Of a DNA stretch of 64,000 nt, positions 1 through 10,467 are shown piece by piece. The stretch's first letter is position 1, and each line of letters begins with the position of its first letter. Source of the stretch: Primulina eburnea (Eukaryota > Streptophyta > Magnoliopsida > Lamiales > Gesneriaceae); contig NC_133104.1 in the NCBI RefSeq assembly GCF_022965805.1, forward strand, positions 38,608,682-38,672,681. The letters are read 5' to 3'. The notes under the pieces are model-generated. The model did no database searches and was not told the DNA's origin. It saw only the letters and a list, made by a program, of their open reading frames with translations. Made by a program: the position numbers and the translations under genes.

Positions 1-453
1 TCTTCACCAGTTCCTTTTTCTTTTCACTACCTTACATAAGTTATTTTTCAAAATATTAAATATCGAAATGTTCATGAAACTGGCAAGAGGAAGCAGTGGA
101 GACCCTTTCCTTCATGAAAAAAGTTCTTTGCTAGGACGCAAGGCATGTAAAGATGTGAATTGAACTTGGATTCGAAGTTCAAAGACAAGCAATTGTCTCT
201 TCAAAGTTTTGTTTCCATCATGCAAAAGTCCTCTGTGTCATTCTGAAGAAAGCTTAAAATTGCACCGGGAATCACTAGTATGTCATGGGGAAGTATATCT
301 TGACTGAAGCTTTTTGATCAAGGTTGACAATGGAATTTGATTCGCTAGGTTCAATTCAGAGGGTTTAACTATGTAACACAAAAGTTTCTAATTTTTATTG
401 TAATATTGTGCTCTAGAACCATAGGGTGTAACAACATCCTTTTGTTTTCACAG
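1..453 (+). other. Intron sequence of the UBR7-like gene
   Basis: AT-rich sequence ending in a T-rich tract and a CAG acceptor at 451-453, directly before a coding exon. I see no coding match here. It is read as the intron preceding the visible exon. The exons for the N-terminal UBR box must lie left of the window. Confidence 0.6.
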
Positions 454-1233
454 ATCCCAAAAGATGAAGAAGGTGAGCCTCAATACGAGGATTTCATCTG
501 CCAGGGATGTGCTGTTGTTTGCTCTTTTTTGACGTACTATCCCCAAACTTTTTCATCACCAGATCCTTCAAAATCTTTGAAGGAAAAGGCAGTTCTGGAA
601 ACCGCTCCTGCTGTCATGACATCCGAGGCGCTTGATAATGGAAGTTCTTCTGTTGGCTATGCCATAAATAATGTTAATTCTGATACTGCACCTACGGAAG
701 CTAATGCAGCAGATGCAGTTAATGGTCAACATTCGAAATGTATTCTTGAAATAGACCTGGTTGAAACTTCGCCATCACTTGACAGAAACAAGGCTATGTT
801 TCTCTCCAAAGGCTGGAGAGACATCATCTGCAAATGTAAAAAATGTGCAGACTTCTATGCCAAGAAGGGAGTTGGTTACTTGCTCGACAAAGAGGACTCA
901 ATTGCTGAGTACGAGAGCATGGCAAAACAGAAACGGGATGAAAATTTACAGAAACAGGAGGGTGTAGAAATGAAATTTCTCAATAATCTTGGTCATGTGG
1001 AGAAAATGGAGATATTAAGTGGTATAGCTGACATGAAGAATGAGCTTCGAACCTTCCTGGTATGTCTGCTACTAAATATATCTGAAAATAATGGAATTCA
1101 TGTTTAAAAAAGGAAAAAAAAACGTCTGACACTTTGTTTGCAGGAATCCTCCGACCCCTCGAAGACTGTTACAACTGAAGATATCCAGCAGGTTTTCGAA
1201 AATCTTGCCAAGAAGAGAAAACGCATGCCGTAA
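454..1233 (+). CDS. UBR7: UBR7-type putative E3 ubiquitin ligase, C-terminal exons (partial)
   Basis: Two exons are visible, 454-1059 and 1144-1233, joined in phase 0 over a GT-AG intron; the stop is TAA at 1231-1233. The first exon encodes a Cys-rich stretch (EDFICQGCAVVCSFLTYYP), which in UBR7 proteins is part of the PHD-like zinc finger after the UBR box. A variable Asp/Ser-rich linker and a second conserved block follow (WRDIICKCKKCADFYAKKGV), then a helical region and a basic C-terminus ending KKRKRMP. UBR7 proteins are N-recognin-family ligases; the animal member monoubiquitinates a histone. Nothing in the visible part is broken. The UBR box and the start codon lie upstream of the window. 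The family call is confident; a plant substrate is not known to me. Confidence 0.85.
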
Positions 1234-2304
1234 GTCCTTGGAATCTAACTGCTGCTGCATATTTATCCATACGTTGGTGCATGTACTCTTCAATCTCGAA
1301 AAATCTGGAATGCCTAGTTTTTGGCTCTCCCTATATGAAGAATCGATGATCTTTATGTTTTGTTCTTGTGAACCGTGGATCTCATGTAACTACTAATAAC
1401 TTTTTGGCCTCGTATTATCTATACTCGGTGCTTTTATGTCTTGTATGCATTTCGGGGAACCTAACCTTCATAGTTGCAGGGAGAAGTCCCGGCTCATGTT
1501 TGGTTAATGGGTCATGGAATGTGGAGGGTGTCATAAAATGTGTCCAATTATATATATATTTTAAAAGTTTTTGCTACTTGCTTATGTTAGTTAATTAACA
1601 AGCGTCTCCTGCTCTAGAATCAAGGAATTTGGTTAAATTATGAATCATTTGTGTTTATTTTTAAATGGATATTACGTGTTCCATATTTTTTTTAAATAAG
1701 AGATGCTTATTAATCTGTTTTAAATATGTTTTAAGAATTTATATTACAAAAAAAAGTGAAGACTTATTTTTAGATTCTCTCTCAAGCCAGAGTCAGCTAC
1801 AGATGAATAAAAATCACGTAAATAAGGACAAATTGAGTTTAAAAATAATTATTTTATAAGGGATAAATTGTCTTTGAATCTGTAAATCCAAACTCGAGTT
1901 TGGGATATATATATGTACTTTTTAATGCAAAAAAAAAAAAAGTTTCTGTATTTTCTAGGTAGGTTTATATGTTTGTTTATGAAAGAAAATCGATATAAAA
2001 AATTAAAAATATATTAATAATAAATGATATTTGATTATTAACTATTTCAGATACGATAATTTTATATTAAAGCACTTGTTCATAAATTATCATAAACAAC
2101 TTAGTCATAATTATGGACGTGAAATATGATTTTTAGTTATATATTTAAACAGTTACCACATGTTTTGGCTTAACAAGTAGCAACTGAATTGATTCAAGTA
2201 AATAAATTATTATTTGGGAACCAAAATAATTAACGATTTTGGTGCTTTATATTAAAATTTTTTTGGTACAATTAAAGTATTGATTTATATATTTTTGGTA
2301 TCAA

Positions 2305-3010
2305 CTAAGAGTGATCAAAATTTTTTATTAACCGCTCGAACCGAATTGTACCGCACCGTTGTTCATAATATTTTATAGAAACCGCGATTAAAAATATTAA
2401 TTATAAACCGCACCGCATGCGCGGTTCGGAATTTTTTTTTTGTCAAGAAACACATCAAACCACACCGCCTAAACCGCTTTTCATAATATTAGGGCTAGAA
2501 TTATAATAATTTGTAAATAACATATTCAAATAAATAAGTCATCGTTCATTTTATCCCAACTCTCTTCAAAATTATTATCCTTACAAATAAAACTTATTTT
2601 TTCTTAATTATTTTTCATATTAGTCTTTTATTAAAATATTTATTTCTTTTGCTACAATATTTTATTTGAAGTTTGAAAGTAAAAAAAATAAGATAAAATA
2701 GTGTAAATGTCATTTTTGTTGTGAATGTGTTGATTTGTTAAATTATTAACTTTGTTTTGAATCTAGTTAACCGGCGCTTTTATTGCTAGGGCTCGATTAT
2801 TCTTTTATCTATTTTGATATTTATATGCTTTGAACTATATTTTATATTTGAAGACAATATATTGTTGTTATTTTCAAATAAATTAGGATATATATTGTAA
2901 TATTTTTCATTAAAAAACCGTAAACCGAAACCAACCGCTTGAAACCGTAAGCCTAATTTTTCATGTAAAACCGCGATTAATTTTTCAAAATACTAACCCA
3001 GATACATCTT
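2305..3010. repeat. ACCG-rich dispersed repeat, probably a DNA-transposon remnant
   Basis: Two blocks rich in AACCG/ACCGC words (about 2330-2480 and 2920-2985) flank an AT-rich middle. The word 'accgcgattaa' occurs near both ends. Such 'aaccgcaccgc' segments are common as old MITEs in plant genomes, but the exact ends and any target duplication are not clear here. Confidence 0.35.
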
Positions 3011-3202
3011 GAACATTTTTTTGCCAAATTTATATATTTACAGAATAATACATGCTCTCGATATTATAATACGACCCTATTGTTATCTTTTTATCAATAT
3101 CACGGAACACCAATAATTTTCAAGTTCTATTCATAATTTTTTTAGAACAAAATTTTCTTCAATTAAAACACACCAAATAAACAATTCCTCATCAAAATTT
3201 GA

Positions 3203-3371
3203 GTGAATCTCATGTGAGACCGTCTTACGGATTTTAATCTGTGAAACAAGTCAACCATAGTGTATATTTACAATAAAAAGTGATATCCTTAGCATATTTT
3301 TTCATGGATAACCCAAATAAGAGATCTATCTCACGAATACGACCGTGAAACCGTCTCACACAAGTTTTTGC
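3203..3371 (-). mobile_element. GTGAGACGGTCTCAC-family MITE, copy A
   Basis: Near-complete copy in reverse orientation. GTGAGACCGTCTTAC lies near the left end and GTGAAACCGTCTCAC near the right, followed by ACAAGTTTTTGCC. The middle has the family's 'acaataaaaagt' and 'ttcatggat.acccaaataagag' words. It has no coding capacity. Confidence 0.75.
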
Positions 3372-3832
3372 CTCAAAATTTTTACTTACGCAATGTATTC
3401 CAAATTCAAAGGCTTAATCATGGGAAATTTCCATATCTTTATTTTTTATTTTTAAATACAGATCAGTCAGCAAATACACGAAAAATTAGTCAGTCCATGG
3501 TACAAATAAATAAAGCAAGATTTGATATCGTTTTCCGATAAATTTTTGGCAATCTCTCTTTTAGACCGATGCGTTGTATTAGGACAAAAGATTTTAGCAA
3601 CTCGTGCTGAAACGGTCCAAGTGCTATATTTTATCTCCAAATTTAAAGAGTTCACACCAAAATTTCTTCATTTGCACAATTGTTCTATAGTAAAGTTGGT
3701 AAATTTGCTTATCGTACGGGTTAATTTATAATAAAAATTTAATTATCGTGGGGTCTAGAAATAAAGATTTGAACTTAAATTGATAAAGGTCCATTGACTC
3801 TCGAGTAGATAGATGCATTGGGAATTCAAAGA

Positions 3833-3930
3833 TGAGTAGGTCTTTTGTGAGACAGTCTTACGAATCTTTATTTTTGAGACGGTCAATCCTACCGATATTC
3901 ATAATGAAAAGTAATACTCTTAGTATAAAA
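3833..3930 (-). mobile_element. GTGAGACGGTCTCAC-family MITE, truncated copy B
   Basis: Only one half of the element is recognisable: the GTGAGACAGTCTTAC end, 'gagacggtcaatcctaccg' and 'taatactcttagtataaaa'. The other half is missing. Confidence 0.65.
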
Positions 3931-4020
3931 ATCTTAATAAAACTGATTATTTTTTTAAAAAAATTATTCATATGTAACATATAATATTAAATATCTTTAA
4001 AGAGGACCTCTTACTAATGA

Positions 4021-4110
4021 CAAAAACTTGTGTGAGACGGTCTCATGGGTCGTATTTGTGAGACGAATCTCTTATTTGGGTCACCCATGAAAAAATATTA
4101 CTTTTTATGT
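4021..4110 (+). mobile_element. GTGAGACGGTCTCAC-family MITE, truncated copy C
   Basis: Starts with CAAAAACTTGTGTGAGACGG and continues through 'cttatttgggtcacccatg' to 'ttactttttatg', where the match stops. This is the opposite half and orientation to copy B, so B and C are not the two ends of one element. Confidence 0.65.
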
Positions 4111-4460
4111 CCTCAAACATATGAGAGCTTAGTCACGTATTAAGGGATACAATAGTAAGAAAAAAATTGTCAACTTTCTCAATCCAACTTTCTCAATCCG
4201 TTCTTACAAACCATAATGCATGTTTTTTCTCATACTAAACTCCCTCAACTTTTATTTTCCACATTCTGCTTTTATTTTAGTTTCTCCATTTGTATTGATT
4301 TTGAACATATTGGAGTACGTACATTAAATTCAATTAGGTAATTTCAATTTTATGTCTAATTTATACGTAAAATCTTTATACACACGCGCGTAGTGTGTTT
4401 ATCTCTCTTTAATTCTCTCTATATCAATGATATAGATCACATGTGTCAAGACATTTATAA

Positions 4461-4638
4461 AAATTTACGTGAGACGGTCTCCCAGATCGTATTTTGTGAG
4501 ACAAATCTCTTATTTGAATCATCCTTGAAAAAATATTATTTTTTATGCTAATAGTATTATTTTTTATTATGAATATCGGTAAGATTGAGTCTTCTCACAA
4601 GTAAAGATTCGTGAGACCATCTCATAATAGATCTACTC
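4461..4638 (+). mobile_element. GTGAGACGGTCTCAC-family MITE, copy D
   Basis: Full-length copy about 110 bp upstream of the TATA box of the MGNC gene. Both palindromic ends are present (GTGAGACGGTCTCCC and GTGAGACCATCTCAT), with the conserved middle words. Confidence 0.7.
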
Positions 4639-4744
4639 CAAGACAAAACACGAACAATTTATCAATAAGATGTTGATTAATGATTGTGTTTAAAAATTCA
4701 ATAAAAAGGGTCCACACACTCACATGCACCGTAACCACTACTCC

Positions 4745-4750
4745 TATAAA
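4745..4750 (+). promoter_or_regulatory. TATA box of the MGNC gene
   Basis: TATAAA lies 104 bases before the preferred start codon at 4854. This spacing suits a short 5' leader of about 75 bases. Confidence 0.5.
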
Positions 4751-4853
4751 CTCTTACTCCATGACTGAATAAACGACTCATTCTTTGTTCATCAAACAAC
4801 AACACAAGCCCATATATATGTTTTTTTCCAAGAGGGATACACTAAAATTAAGA

Positions 4854-5147
4854 ATGGGAAATTGCATCAATTCTTGCAAGAAAAGTACCCCACAAAAAGA
4901 GAAGAAACCCCGTGAAAAAGAGCCGAATCGCGATGAAAATATAGAGGCCAAGAAGAGTGGGAAAACGAGCGTAAAAATAGTGCTGACAAAGGATGAATTG
5001 GAGTGGCTTCTGCTTGAGGTGAAAAACAAAGGAGGGAAAAGGCTTGAAGATGTTTTGAAAGAGATACAACGAAGTAGGGAAAATGGTTTGGTTTGGAGGC
5101 CTCGTTTGGATAGCATTATTGAAGAAATGCAAGAGGATACGGAATAA
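4854..5147 (+). CDS. Small basic protein with MGNC acylation signal (97 aa)
   Basis: Single-exon gene. The start at 4854 is chosen over an in-frame ATG at 4818. The later start has A at -3 and G at +4, and it exposes MGNCINSC, a classical N-myristoylation plus S-acylation signal. A Lys/Glu-rich region (residues about 12-38) follows, then the best-conserved part, VKIVLTKDELEWLLLEVKNK, with GGKRLEDVLKEI after it, predicted helical. It ends in an acidic tail. Short plant proteins of this layout occur in many angiosperms and are usually unannotated; I know no proven function. Membrane attachment is inferred from the N-terminus only. A TATA box lies 104 bases upstream. Confidence 0.7.
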   Translation: MGNCINSCKKSTPQKEKKPREKEPNRDENIEAKKSGKTSVKIVLTKDELEWLLLEVKNKGGKRLEDVLKEIQRSRENGLVWRPRLDSIIEEMQEDTE

Positions 5148-5155
5148 CGGAGATA

Positions 5156-5180
5156 TACATACATACATACATACATACAT
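5156..5180 (+). repeat. (ACAT)n microsatellite in the 3' flank
   Basis: Six tandem 4-bp units start eight bases after the stop codon of the MGNC gene, so they would be in its 3' UTR. Confidence 0.8.
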
Positions 5181-5689
5181 AGACGAGTTGAGTTATTTTA
5201 CTTCTTGTCCATTTTAGTTATTATATTTTTATGTCCACTTTTCTTTTCTTTTTTTAGTGTTTTTTAAAAATTAAATCAATGATCAAATGAATCTGGCCGT
5301 TAAAGACTCAAAAAAAAAAAAAAAAAAAAAAAAGACTGGGATGGTCTGGCAAGTTGAAGATCAACGATCATATCTATCTCAATCATAAAAAAATTAATTA
5401 CAAAAATAAAAGCATTAAAATCGGAAAATTAGATTTTTTTTAAAATAATGATAAATCACCAATGACCATTTTTTTAAAATCCAATCATTCTTCTATAAAT
5501 TAGCTTCATTACACATTCAAAAACTCGCAATTTCTTCTATTTTTATTCCAACAATCAAAGTTTTTTACTCTTTCATTTTATTTTCTATCGAAATACAAAA
5601 TAGATCTATGGAGAAATGATTATATCGACATTCTTTCACCAAATTCTTCTCAATTAAATTCTCATTATTCGTATTGAGTTTTACGTCCA

Positions 5690-6016
5690 ACCAAACTCAA
5701 TTATCTCAAAATCCTAATGAAGTCCCTACTCCAAACCAAAAAAGAAAGGGAAGAAGATTATTGTCGGCGATGGGGTTAACGTGTCACAAGGAAATATTGG
5801 AAAGATATCGAAGATGAACGTCTCACAAAAACATGGTGAAACATTTACACCCATCCGATATTTGACAATGATCAAAGCAATGTTAGTTTTTGGAGGATTG
5901 GTTTGGAATGAATATAATAATGAGTTGCCAAATGGATGTAAAGTATGTATACCGGACAACACGGGACAATAATTCACGGATGTTGCGAAACGAATGCTCG
6001 TTTTTCAAAATAAGTG
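5690..6016 (+). pseudogene. Decayed Myb/SANT-like gene fragment, interrupted by a copia element
   Basis: In the frame beginning at 5804, DIEDERLTKTW is followed by a TGA stop, then NIYTHPIFDNDQSNVSFWRI. The spacing of W, W, P, NDQ and FW resembles the Myb/SANT-like domain of the trihelix / 'GST T3-like' proteins that accompany PIF/Harbinger transposons. After that the frame shifts (EYNNELPNGCK lies in another frame). A Pro/Asn-rich leader with a basic KRKGRR stretch lies just upstream, as in that family. The copia element at 6017 cut it; the right piece resumes at 10906. The assignment rests on pattern only. Confidence 0.45.
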
Positions 6017-6449
6017 TGTGAATAATTATCTCAAAGCTTGGTCCTACTATTGGATTGGGTCTTCTATCTGGGAAATGGTGGGCTTGGCAATGCTACACCA
6101 TGGGCCAGGAGGATGGTGGTTGGGTCCAATTGGGAAACGTATAAGTACGAGAAGGACTCAAGGAGGAAAAAACAAGAAAAGAAAAGAGCATAGAGATACA
6201 CGAGAGAAGGCATGAGAACTCACTGCACGATCAAGGATCAAAGCTTGACAGTAGAGTTGTAATCTTTCTGAATTTTTTCGAGTGTGTTGTAACTCAATCT
6301 TTCTTGGTTATTGAATAATACAAGGGTGGCTTTCTTCTCCGTGGATGTAGGCTGTGATACACAGCCGAACCACGTTATATCTTTGAGCCCTTAAAGATCA
6401 CACACACAGCAACAATCGGAATCAACAAAACCATTGAAAAGAACTAACA
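6017..6449 (+). repeat. 5' LTR of the copia element
   Basis: 433 bp, TG...CA ends. It contains an A-rich U3 and, near 6300, 'ttattgaataataca', plausible as the processing region. It is identical to the 3' LTR except for two bases. Confidence 0.93.
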
Positions 6450-6451
6450 AG

Positions 6452-6468
6452 TGGCGCCGTCTGTGGGA
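6452..6468 (+). other. Primer-binding site of the copia element
   Basis: TGGCGCCGTCTGTGGGA starts two bases after the 5' LTR. The first nine bases (TGGCGCCGT) would pair with the 3' end of a tRNA-Asp-like primer, not with initiator tRNA-Met. The primer identity is inferred. Confidence 0.55.
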
Positions 6469-6494
6469 ACAAATCAAGAACCTCACAAGAATCA

Positions 6495-9400
6495 ATGGGA
6501 TCGATGAAGAGTGAAATAGAAAAATTCACCGGCAAGAACGATTTCTCACTATGGAGAATCAAGATGCGAGCGGTATTAATCCAACAGGGCCTGGTTGAAG
6601 CTCTCAAGAGGAAGGAAGAAATGTCAACCACTATAAAAGACAGGGATGAAATTCTGGAAAAGGCACATAGTGCAATTATTCTCTGCCTGGGAGATAAACC
6701 TCTTCGAGAAGTGGCTAGGGAGAAATCAGCTGCTGCTGTATGGGGAAAGCTTGAAAGTCTATATATGACCAAGTCACTGGCAAATCGATTATACATGAAA
6801 CAAAGATTATACTCGTTTAAGATCCCAGATGACTCCAATCTTGAAGATCAGATTGAAGGATACACAAAGATTGTAGATGATCTTGAGAACATCGAAGTGA
6901 AGCTCGAGGATGAAGATAAGGCTCTGATATTGTTAAATGCCCTCCCAAGATCCTATGAGAATTTTCGAGATGCAATGTTGTATGGAAGAGAACAAACGAT
7001 TACCCTCGAAGAGGTTCAATCGGCGCTGAAATCCAAAGAGTTGCAGAAGAGAATTCAAGCTAATGGAGATAAACTTGGTGAGAGCCTAAATGTTAGAGGA
7101 AGGAATGAGAAGCGAGCACCAAGAACTTTCAAGAACCGATCAAGATCTCAAAGCCAAGGGAAACTTAAATGTTTCATATGCCATAAGGAGGGTCACTTCA
7201 AACGAAATTGCCCCGAGAGGAGGAAGAAACACATTGATAAATCTTCCGATACCGGGGAAGTGTCAATAGCTTACGACGGTTATGAATCCGCAGAAGTATT
7301 GGCAGTAACTGATGAAGGTCCAAGCGATGGGTGGATACTAGATTCGGGATGCTCTTTTCACATGTGCCCGGTAAAATCTTGGTTTGAAGATATCCAAGAA
7401 TCAGAAAATGGTTCAGTCCTATTGGGGAACAATAAGGCCTGTAAAATCAAAGGAATAGGCTCAATAAGAATCAGGATGTATGATGGAGTGGATAGGCTTC
7501 TAAGAAATGTAAGATACGTACCCGAACTCAAAAGAAATTTGATATCACTGGGCACTTTGGACTCAAGTGGACATACATTTAAGTCTGAAAATGGACAGAT
7601 GAAAGTTTTAAAGGGATCCATGGTAGTAATGAAAGCCATCAAAACAAACTCGTTATACTTCCTTGAAGGAGACACAATAGTTGGCGGGTCAGCTGTAGCA
7701 CAACTGAATCAGGATAAAACCAAGATGTGGCACTTACGTCTTGGCCATGTAGGTGAAAAAGGATTAATGGAACTGGCAAAGCAGGGCCTTCTGTGCGGAG
7801 ACAAAATTAATGAGCTTGACTTTTGCGAACAATGTGTTCTTGGAAAATCAAAGAAAATGAAGTTCTCTCAAGCCAAACACTCAACTACAAAGCCACTAGA
7901 GTACATTCACTCTGATTTATGGGGACCATCCAAAACAGAAACTCATGGAGGAGGCAAGTATTTCATGACAATCATTGACGACTACTCAAGAAGAGTTTGG
8001 ATTTTCATTCTGAAAAGTAAAGATGAGGCAGCAACCAAATTCAAAGAATGGCTGCTGAAAGTTGAAAATAAATATTACAGAAAAGTGAAACACTTGAGAA
8101 CAGATAATGGATTGGAATACCTATCAGAAAAATTCAATGAGCTATGTAAAGTAAGGGGTATCACAAGACACAAAACTGTGGCAGGGAACCCTCAACAAAA
8201 TGGATTGGCAGAGAGGATGAACCGCACCCTATTGGAAAGGGTGAGATGCATGATTATTAACGCAGGTCTACCAAAACCATTTTGGGGAGAAACTTTATCA
8301 ACAGCATGCTATCTAGTCAATAGATGCCCTTCAAGTGCAATTAATTTCAAAACTCCTATAGAGCTATGGAGTGGTAAGCCTGCAGACTACTCGATACTGA
8401 GAACATTCGGGTGTCTTGCATATGCTCACATTAGACAAGATAAGCTAGAACCAAGAGCCCTGAGATGCATATTCATTGGCTACCCCGAGGGAGTAAAAGG
8501 GTACAAAGTCTGGAACCTGGAAACAAAGGGGCCACGGTGTTTCAACTCAAGAGATGTAGTGTTTGATGAATCCAAAATGGGATACAAAGTTAAGGAAGAC
8601 TGTTCTGAAGTGGAAAATTTGGGAGAAATGGAAACACAAGTTCAGGTGGAGCTACCAAGGGAAAATCAAACAGAAAGAATTATGGAAAGGGAGGAATCTG
8701 AGACTGATCTTCAAATAAAAGATGATAACTCTTATAATCTGGTACGAGACAGAGAGAAAAGGGAAATCAAACCTCCCCAAAGATATGGACAGGCTGACCT
8801 TGCCTGGTATGCTCTAAATGTTGCTGAATTAATAGAACAAACAGAACCCTCTTCCTACAAGGAGGCACTTGCCAGCAAACAGAGAGAAAAATGGGTTGAA
8901 GCAATGAATGAAGAAATGGACTCATTGATGAAAAACAACACTTGGCAACTTGTTGAGAAACCAAGGGAAAGAAAAACACTTGGATGTAAATGGATCTACA
9001 AGCTGAAAGAGTCAGCTCCCGGAGATGAGAAGTTTAAATACAAGGCTAGACTAGTTGCTAAGGGATATGCGCAACTAGAAGGAATAGACTTCAATGAAGT
9101 GTATTCTCCAGTCGTTAAGCACTGCTCAATAAGACTTCTATTGGCCCTAGTCACTCAACTCGATCTTGAATTGGAACAACTTGACGTGAAGACCGCTTTC
9201 CTACATGGTGACCTTGAGGAGACCATCTTTATGAATCAACCAGAGGGATATGTCAAACCAGAAAGTAAAGAGAAGGTGTGCCTATTGAAGAAGTCATTGT
9301 ATGGGCTAAAACAAAGCCCTCGACAATGGAATAAGAGGTTTGACGAGTTCATGGAAAGCATAAATTTCTCAAGGAGCAACTATGATAGCTGTGTCTATAT

Positions 9401-10418
9401 TAAGAGGGAAGGAGAACAAGTGCTGATATACCTTCTCCTATACGTAGACGACATACTCATAGCAAGCAGTCACAAGTCTGAGATAGTAAATCTTAAGGAA
9501 AAACTCAGCCGTGAGTTCGAAATGAAAAATCTAGGGGAAGCAAAACGGATATTAGGAATGGACATAACCAGAGATCGCCTGGAAAAGACTCTGAGATTAA
9601 GTCAGAGTGCATATCTTCGAAAGGTCCTAGTAAGGTTTAACATGCAGAACTCGAAAGTGGTTACCACTCCCATTGGACAACACCTGAGGCTATCTAATGA
9701 GCAGTCACCAAAGAATGAAAAGGAAGTGGAAGATATGCTGTCCAAACCATATGCTAGTGGGGTAGGGAGCATCATGTATGGCATGGTATGTAGTAGGCCG
9801 GACCTGGCATATGCTATAAATATAATTACCAGGTTTATGGCTAACCCGGGGCTACCTCATTGGGAGACTTTAAAGTGGACAATGAGATACATTAAAGGAA
9901 CAGAAAATGTGGGGCTAGTATTCAAGAAACAAAGAGAAAACACATGCCCAATAACAGGATATGTAGATACTGATTACGCTGGGAATATAGATACTAGAAA
10001 GTCTATAACAGGATACATATTTACAATGTATGGGACTGCTATCAGTTGGAAGGCTGTTCTGCAGTCAGTGGTGGCGCTTTCCACGACAGAAGCCGAGTTT
10101 ATAGCCGTTTCAGAGGCAATAAAGGAGGCAATGTGGCTAAGAGGGATTATATCTGAGCTTGGTGTAAAACAAGAACAAGTGACAGTTCATTGTGATAATC
10201 AAAGTGCCATACACTTGGCAAAACATCAAGTGTATCATGAGAGGTCCAAGCACATAGATGTAAAGCTACATTTTGTAAGGGATGTGACATCAAAAGGAGA
10301 TATTATACTTGAGAAAATATCTACGGAACATAACCCAGCGGATATGTTAACAAAAGCACTGCCACATGCCAAGTTCAAGCACTGTCTGGAGTTGGTAAAT
10401 GCAGTGGAGGCAGAGTAG
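6495..10418 (+). CDS. Copia gag-pol polyprotein (1307 aa), intact
   Basis: One uninterrupted frame. The order is: Gag (residues 1 to about 215); CCHC zinc knuckle CFICHKEGHFKRNC (about 226-239); aspartic protease with DSGCSFHM (about 282); GAG-pre-integrase with HLRLGHVG (about 412); integrase with the catalytic Asp near 473 (DLWGP), RTDNG near 535 and the Glu in NGLAERMNR near 572; reverse transcriptase with YVDDILIA (about 982); RNase H from GYVDTDYAG (about 1155) through STTEAEF and the HIDVKLHF/NPADMLTK ends. Integrase precedes RT, as in Ty1/copia. Length and motifs are normal for the family and no stop or shift is seen. The protein would form virus-like particles and copy its own RNA into the genome. 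Confidence 0.95.
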   Translation: MGSMKSEIEKFTGKNDFSLWRIKMRAVLIQQGLVEALKRKEEMSTTIKDRDEILEKAHSAIILCLGDKPLREVAREKSAAAVWGKLESLYMTKSLANRLYMKQRLYSFKIPDDSNLEDQIEGYTKIVDDLENIEVKLEDEDKALILLNALPRSYENFRDAMLYGREQTITLEEVQSALKSKELQKRIQANGDKLGESLNVRGRNEKRAPRTFKNRSRSQSQGKLKCFICHKEGHFKRNCPERRKKHIDKSSDTGEVSIAYDGYESAEVLAVTDEGPSDGWILDSGCSFHMCPVKSWFEDIQESENGSVLLGNNKACKIKGIGSIRIRMYDGVDRLLRNVRYVPELKRNLISLGTLDSSGHTFKSENGQMKVLKGSMVVMKAIKTNSLYFLEGDTIVGGSAVAQLNQDKTKMWHLRLGHVGEKGLMELAKQGLLCGDKINELDFCEQCVLGKSKKMKFSQAKHSTTKPLEYIHSDLWGPSKTETHGGGKYFMTIIDDYSRRVWIFILKSKDEAATKFKEWLLKVENKYYRKVKHLRTDNGLEYLSEKFNELCKVRGITRHKTVAGNPQQNGLAERMNRTLLERVRCMIINAGLPKPFWGETLSTACYLVNRCPSSAINFKTPIELWSGKPADYSILRTFGCLAYAHIRQDKLEPRALRCIFIGYPEGVKGYKVWNLETKGPRCFNSRDVVFDESKMGYKVKEDCSEVENLGEMETQVQVELPRENQTERIMEREESETDLQIKDDNSYNLVRDREKREIKPPQRYGQADLAWYALNVAELIEQTEPSSYKEALASKQREKWVEAMNEEMDSLMKNNTWQLVEKPRERKTLGCKWIYKLKESAPGDEKFKYKARLVAKGYAQLEGIDFNEVYSPVVKHCSIRLLLALVTQLDLELEQLDVKTAFLHGDLEETIFMNQPEGYVKPESKEKVCLLKKSLYGLKQSPRQWNKRFDEFMESINFSRSNYDSCVYIKREGEQVLIYLLLYVDDILIASSHKSEIVNLKEKLSREFEMKNLGEAKRILGMDITRDRLEKTLRLSQSAYLRKVLVRFNMQNSKVVTTPIGQHLRLSNEQSPKNEKEVEDMLSKPYASGVGSIMYGMVCSRPDLAYAINIITRFMANPGLPHWETLKWTMRYIKGTENVGLVFKKQRENTCPITGYVDTDYAGNIDTRKSITGYIFTMYGTAISWKAVLQSVVALSTTEAEFIAVSEAIKEAMWLRGIISELGVKQEQVTVHCDNQSAIHLAKHQVYHERSKHIDVKLHFVRDVTSKGDIILEKISTEHNPADMLTKALPHAKFKHCLELVNAVEAE

Positions 10419-10450
10419 TTTAAGAACTACTGGAGAATGAGCCAAACTTG

Positions 10451-10467
10451 GAGAAAAAGGTGGAGAT
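10451..10467 (+). other. Polypurine tract of the copia element
   Basis: Purine-rich GAGAAAAAGGTGGAGAT directly before the 3' LTR; primes plus-strand synthesis in this class of elements. Confidence 0.7.

Larger units (their letters stand above)
1234..4744. other. AT-rich spacer with repeat fragments
   Basis: Begins with the 3' flank of the UBR7-like gene. The rest is AT-rich and lacks convincing coding sequence. It holds an ACCG-rich repeat (about 2305-3010) and four full or partial copies of the GTGAGACGGTCTCAC MITE family, listed separately. Confidence 0.6.

Noticed and set aside
4778..5180. Minus-strand open frames opposite the MGNC gene
   Set aside because: They mirror the plus-strand coding sequence, are Ser/Phe-rich and match no family.
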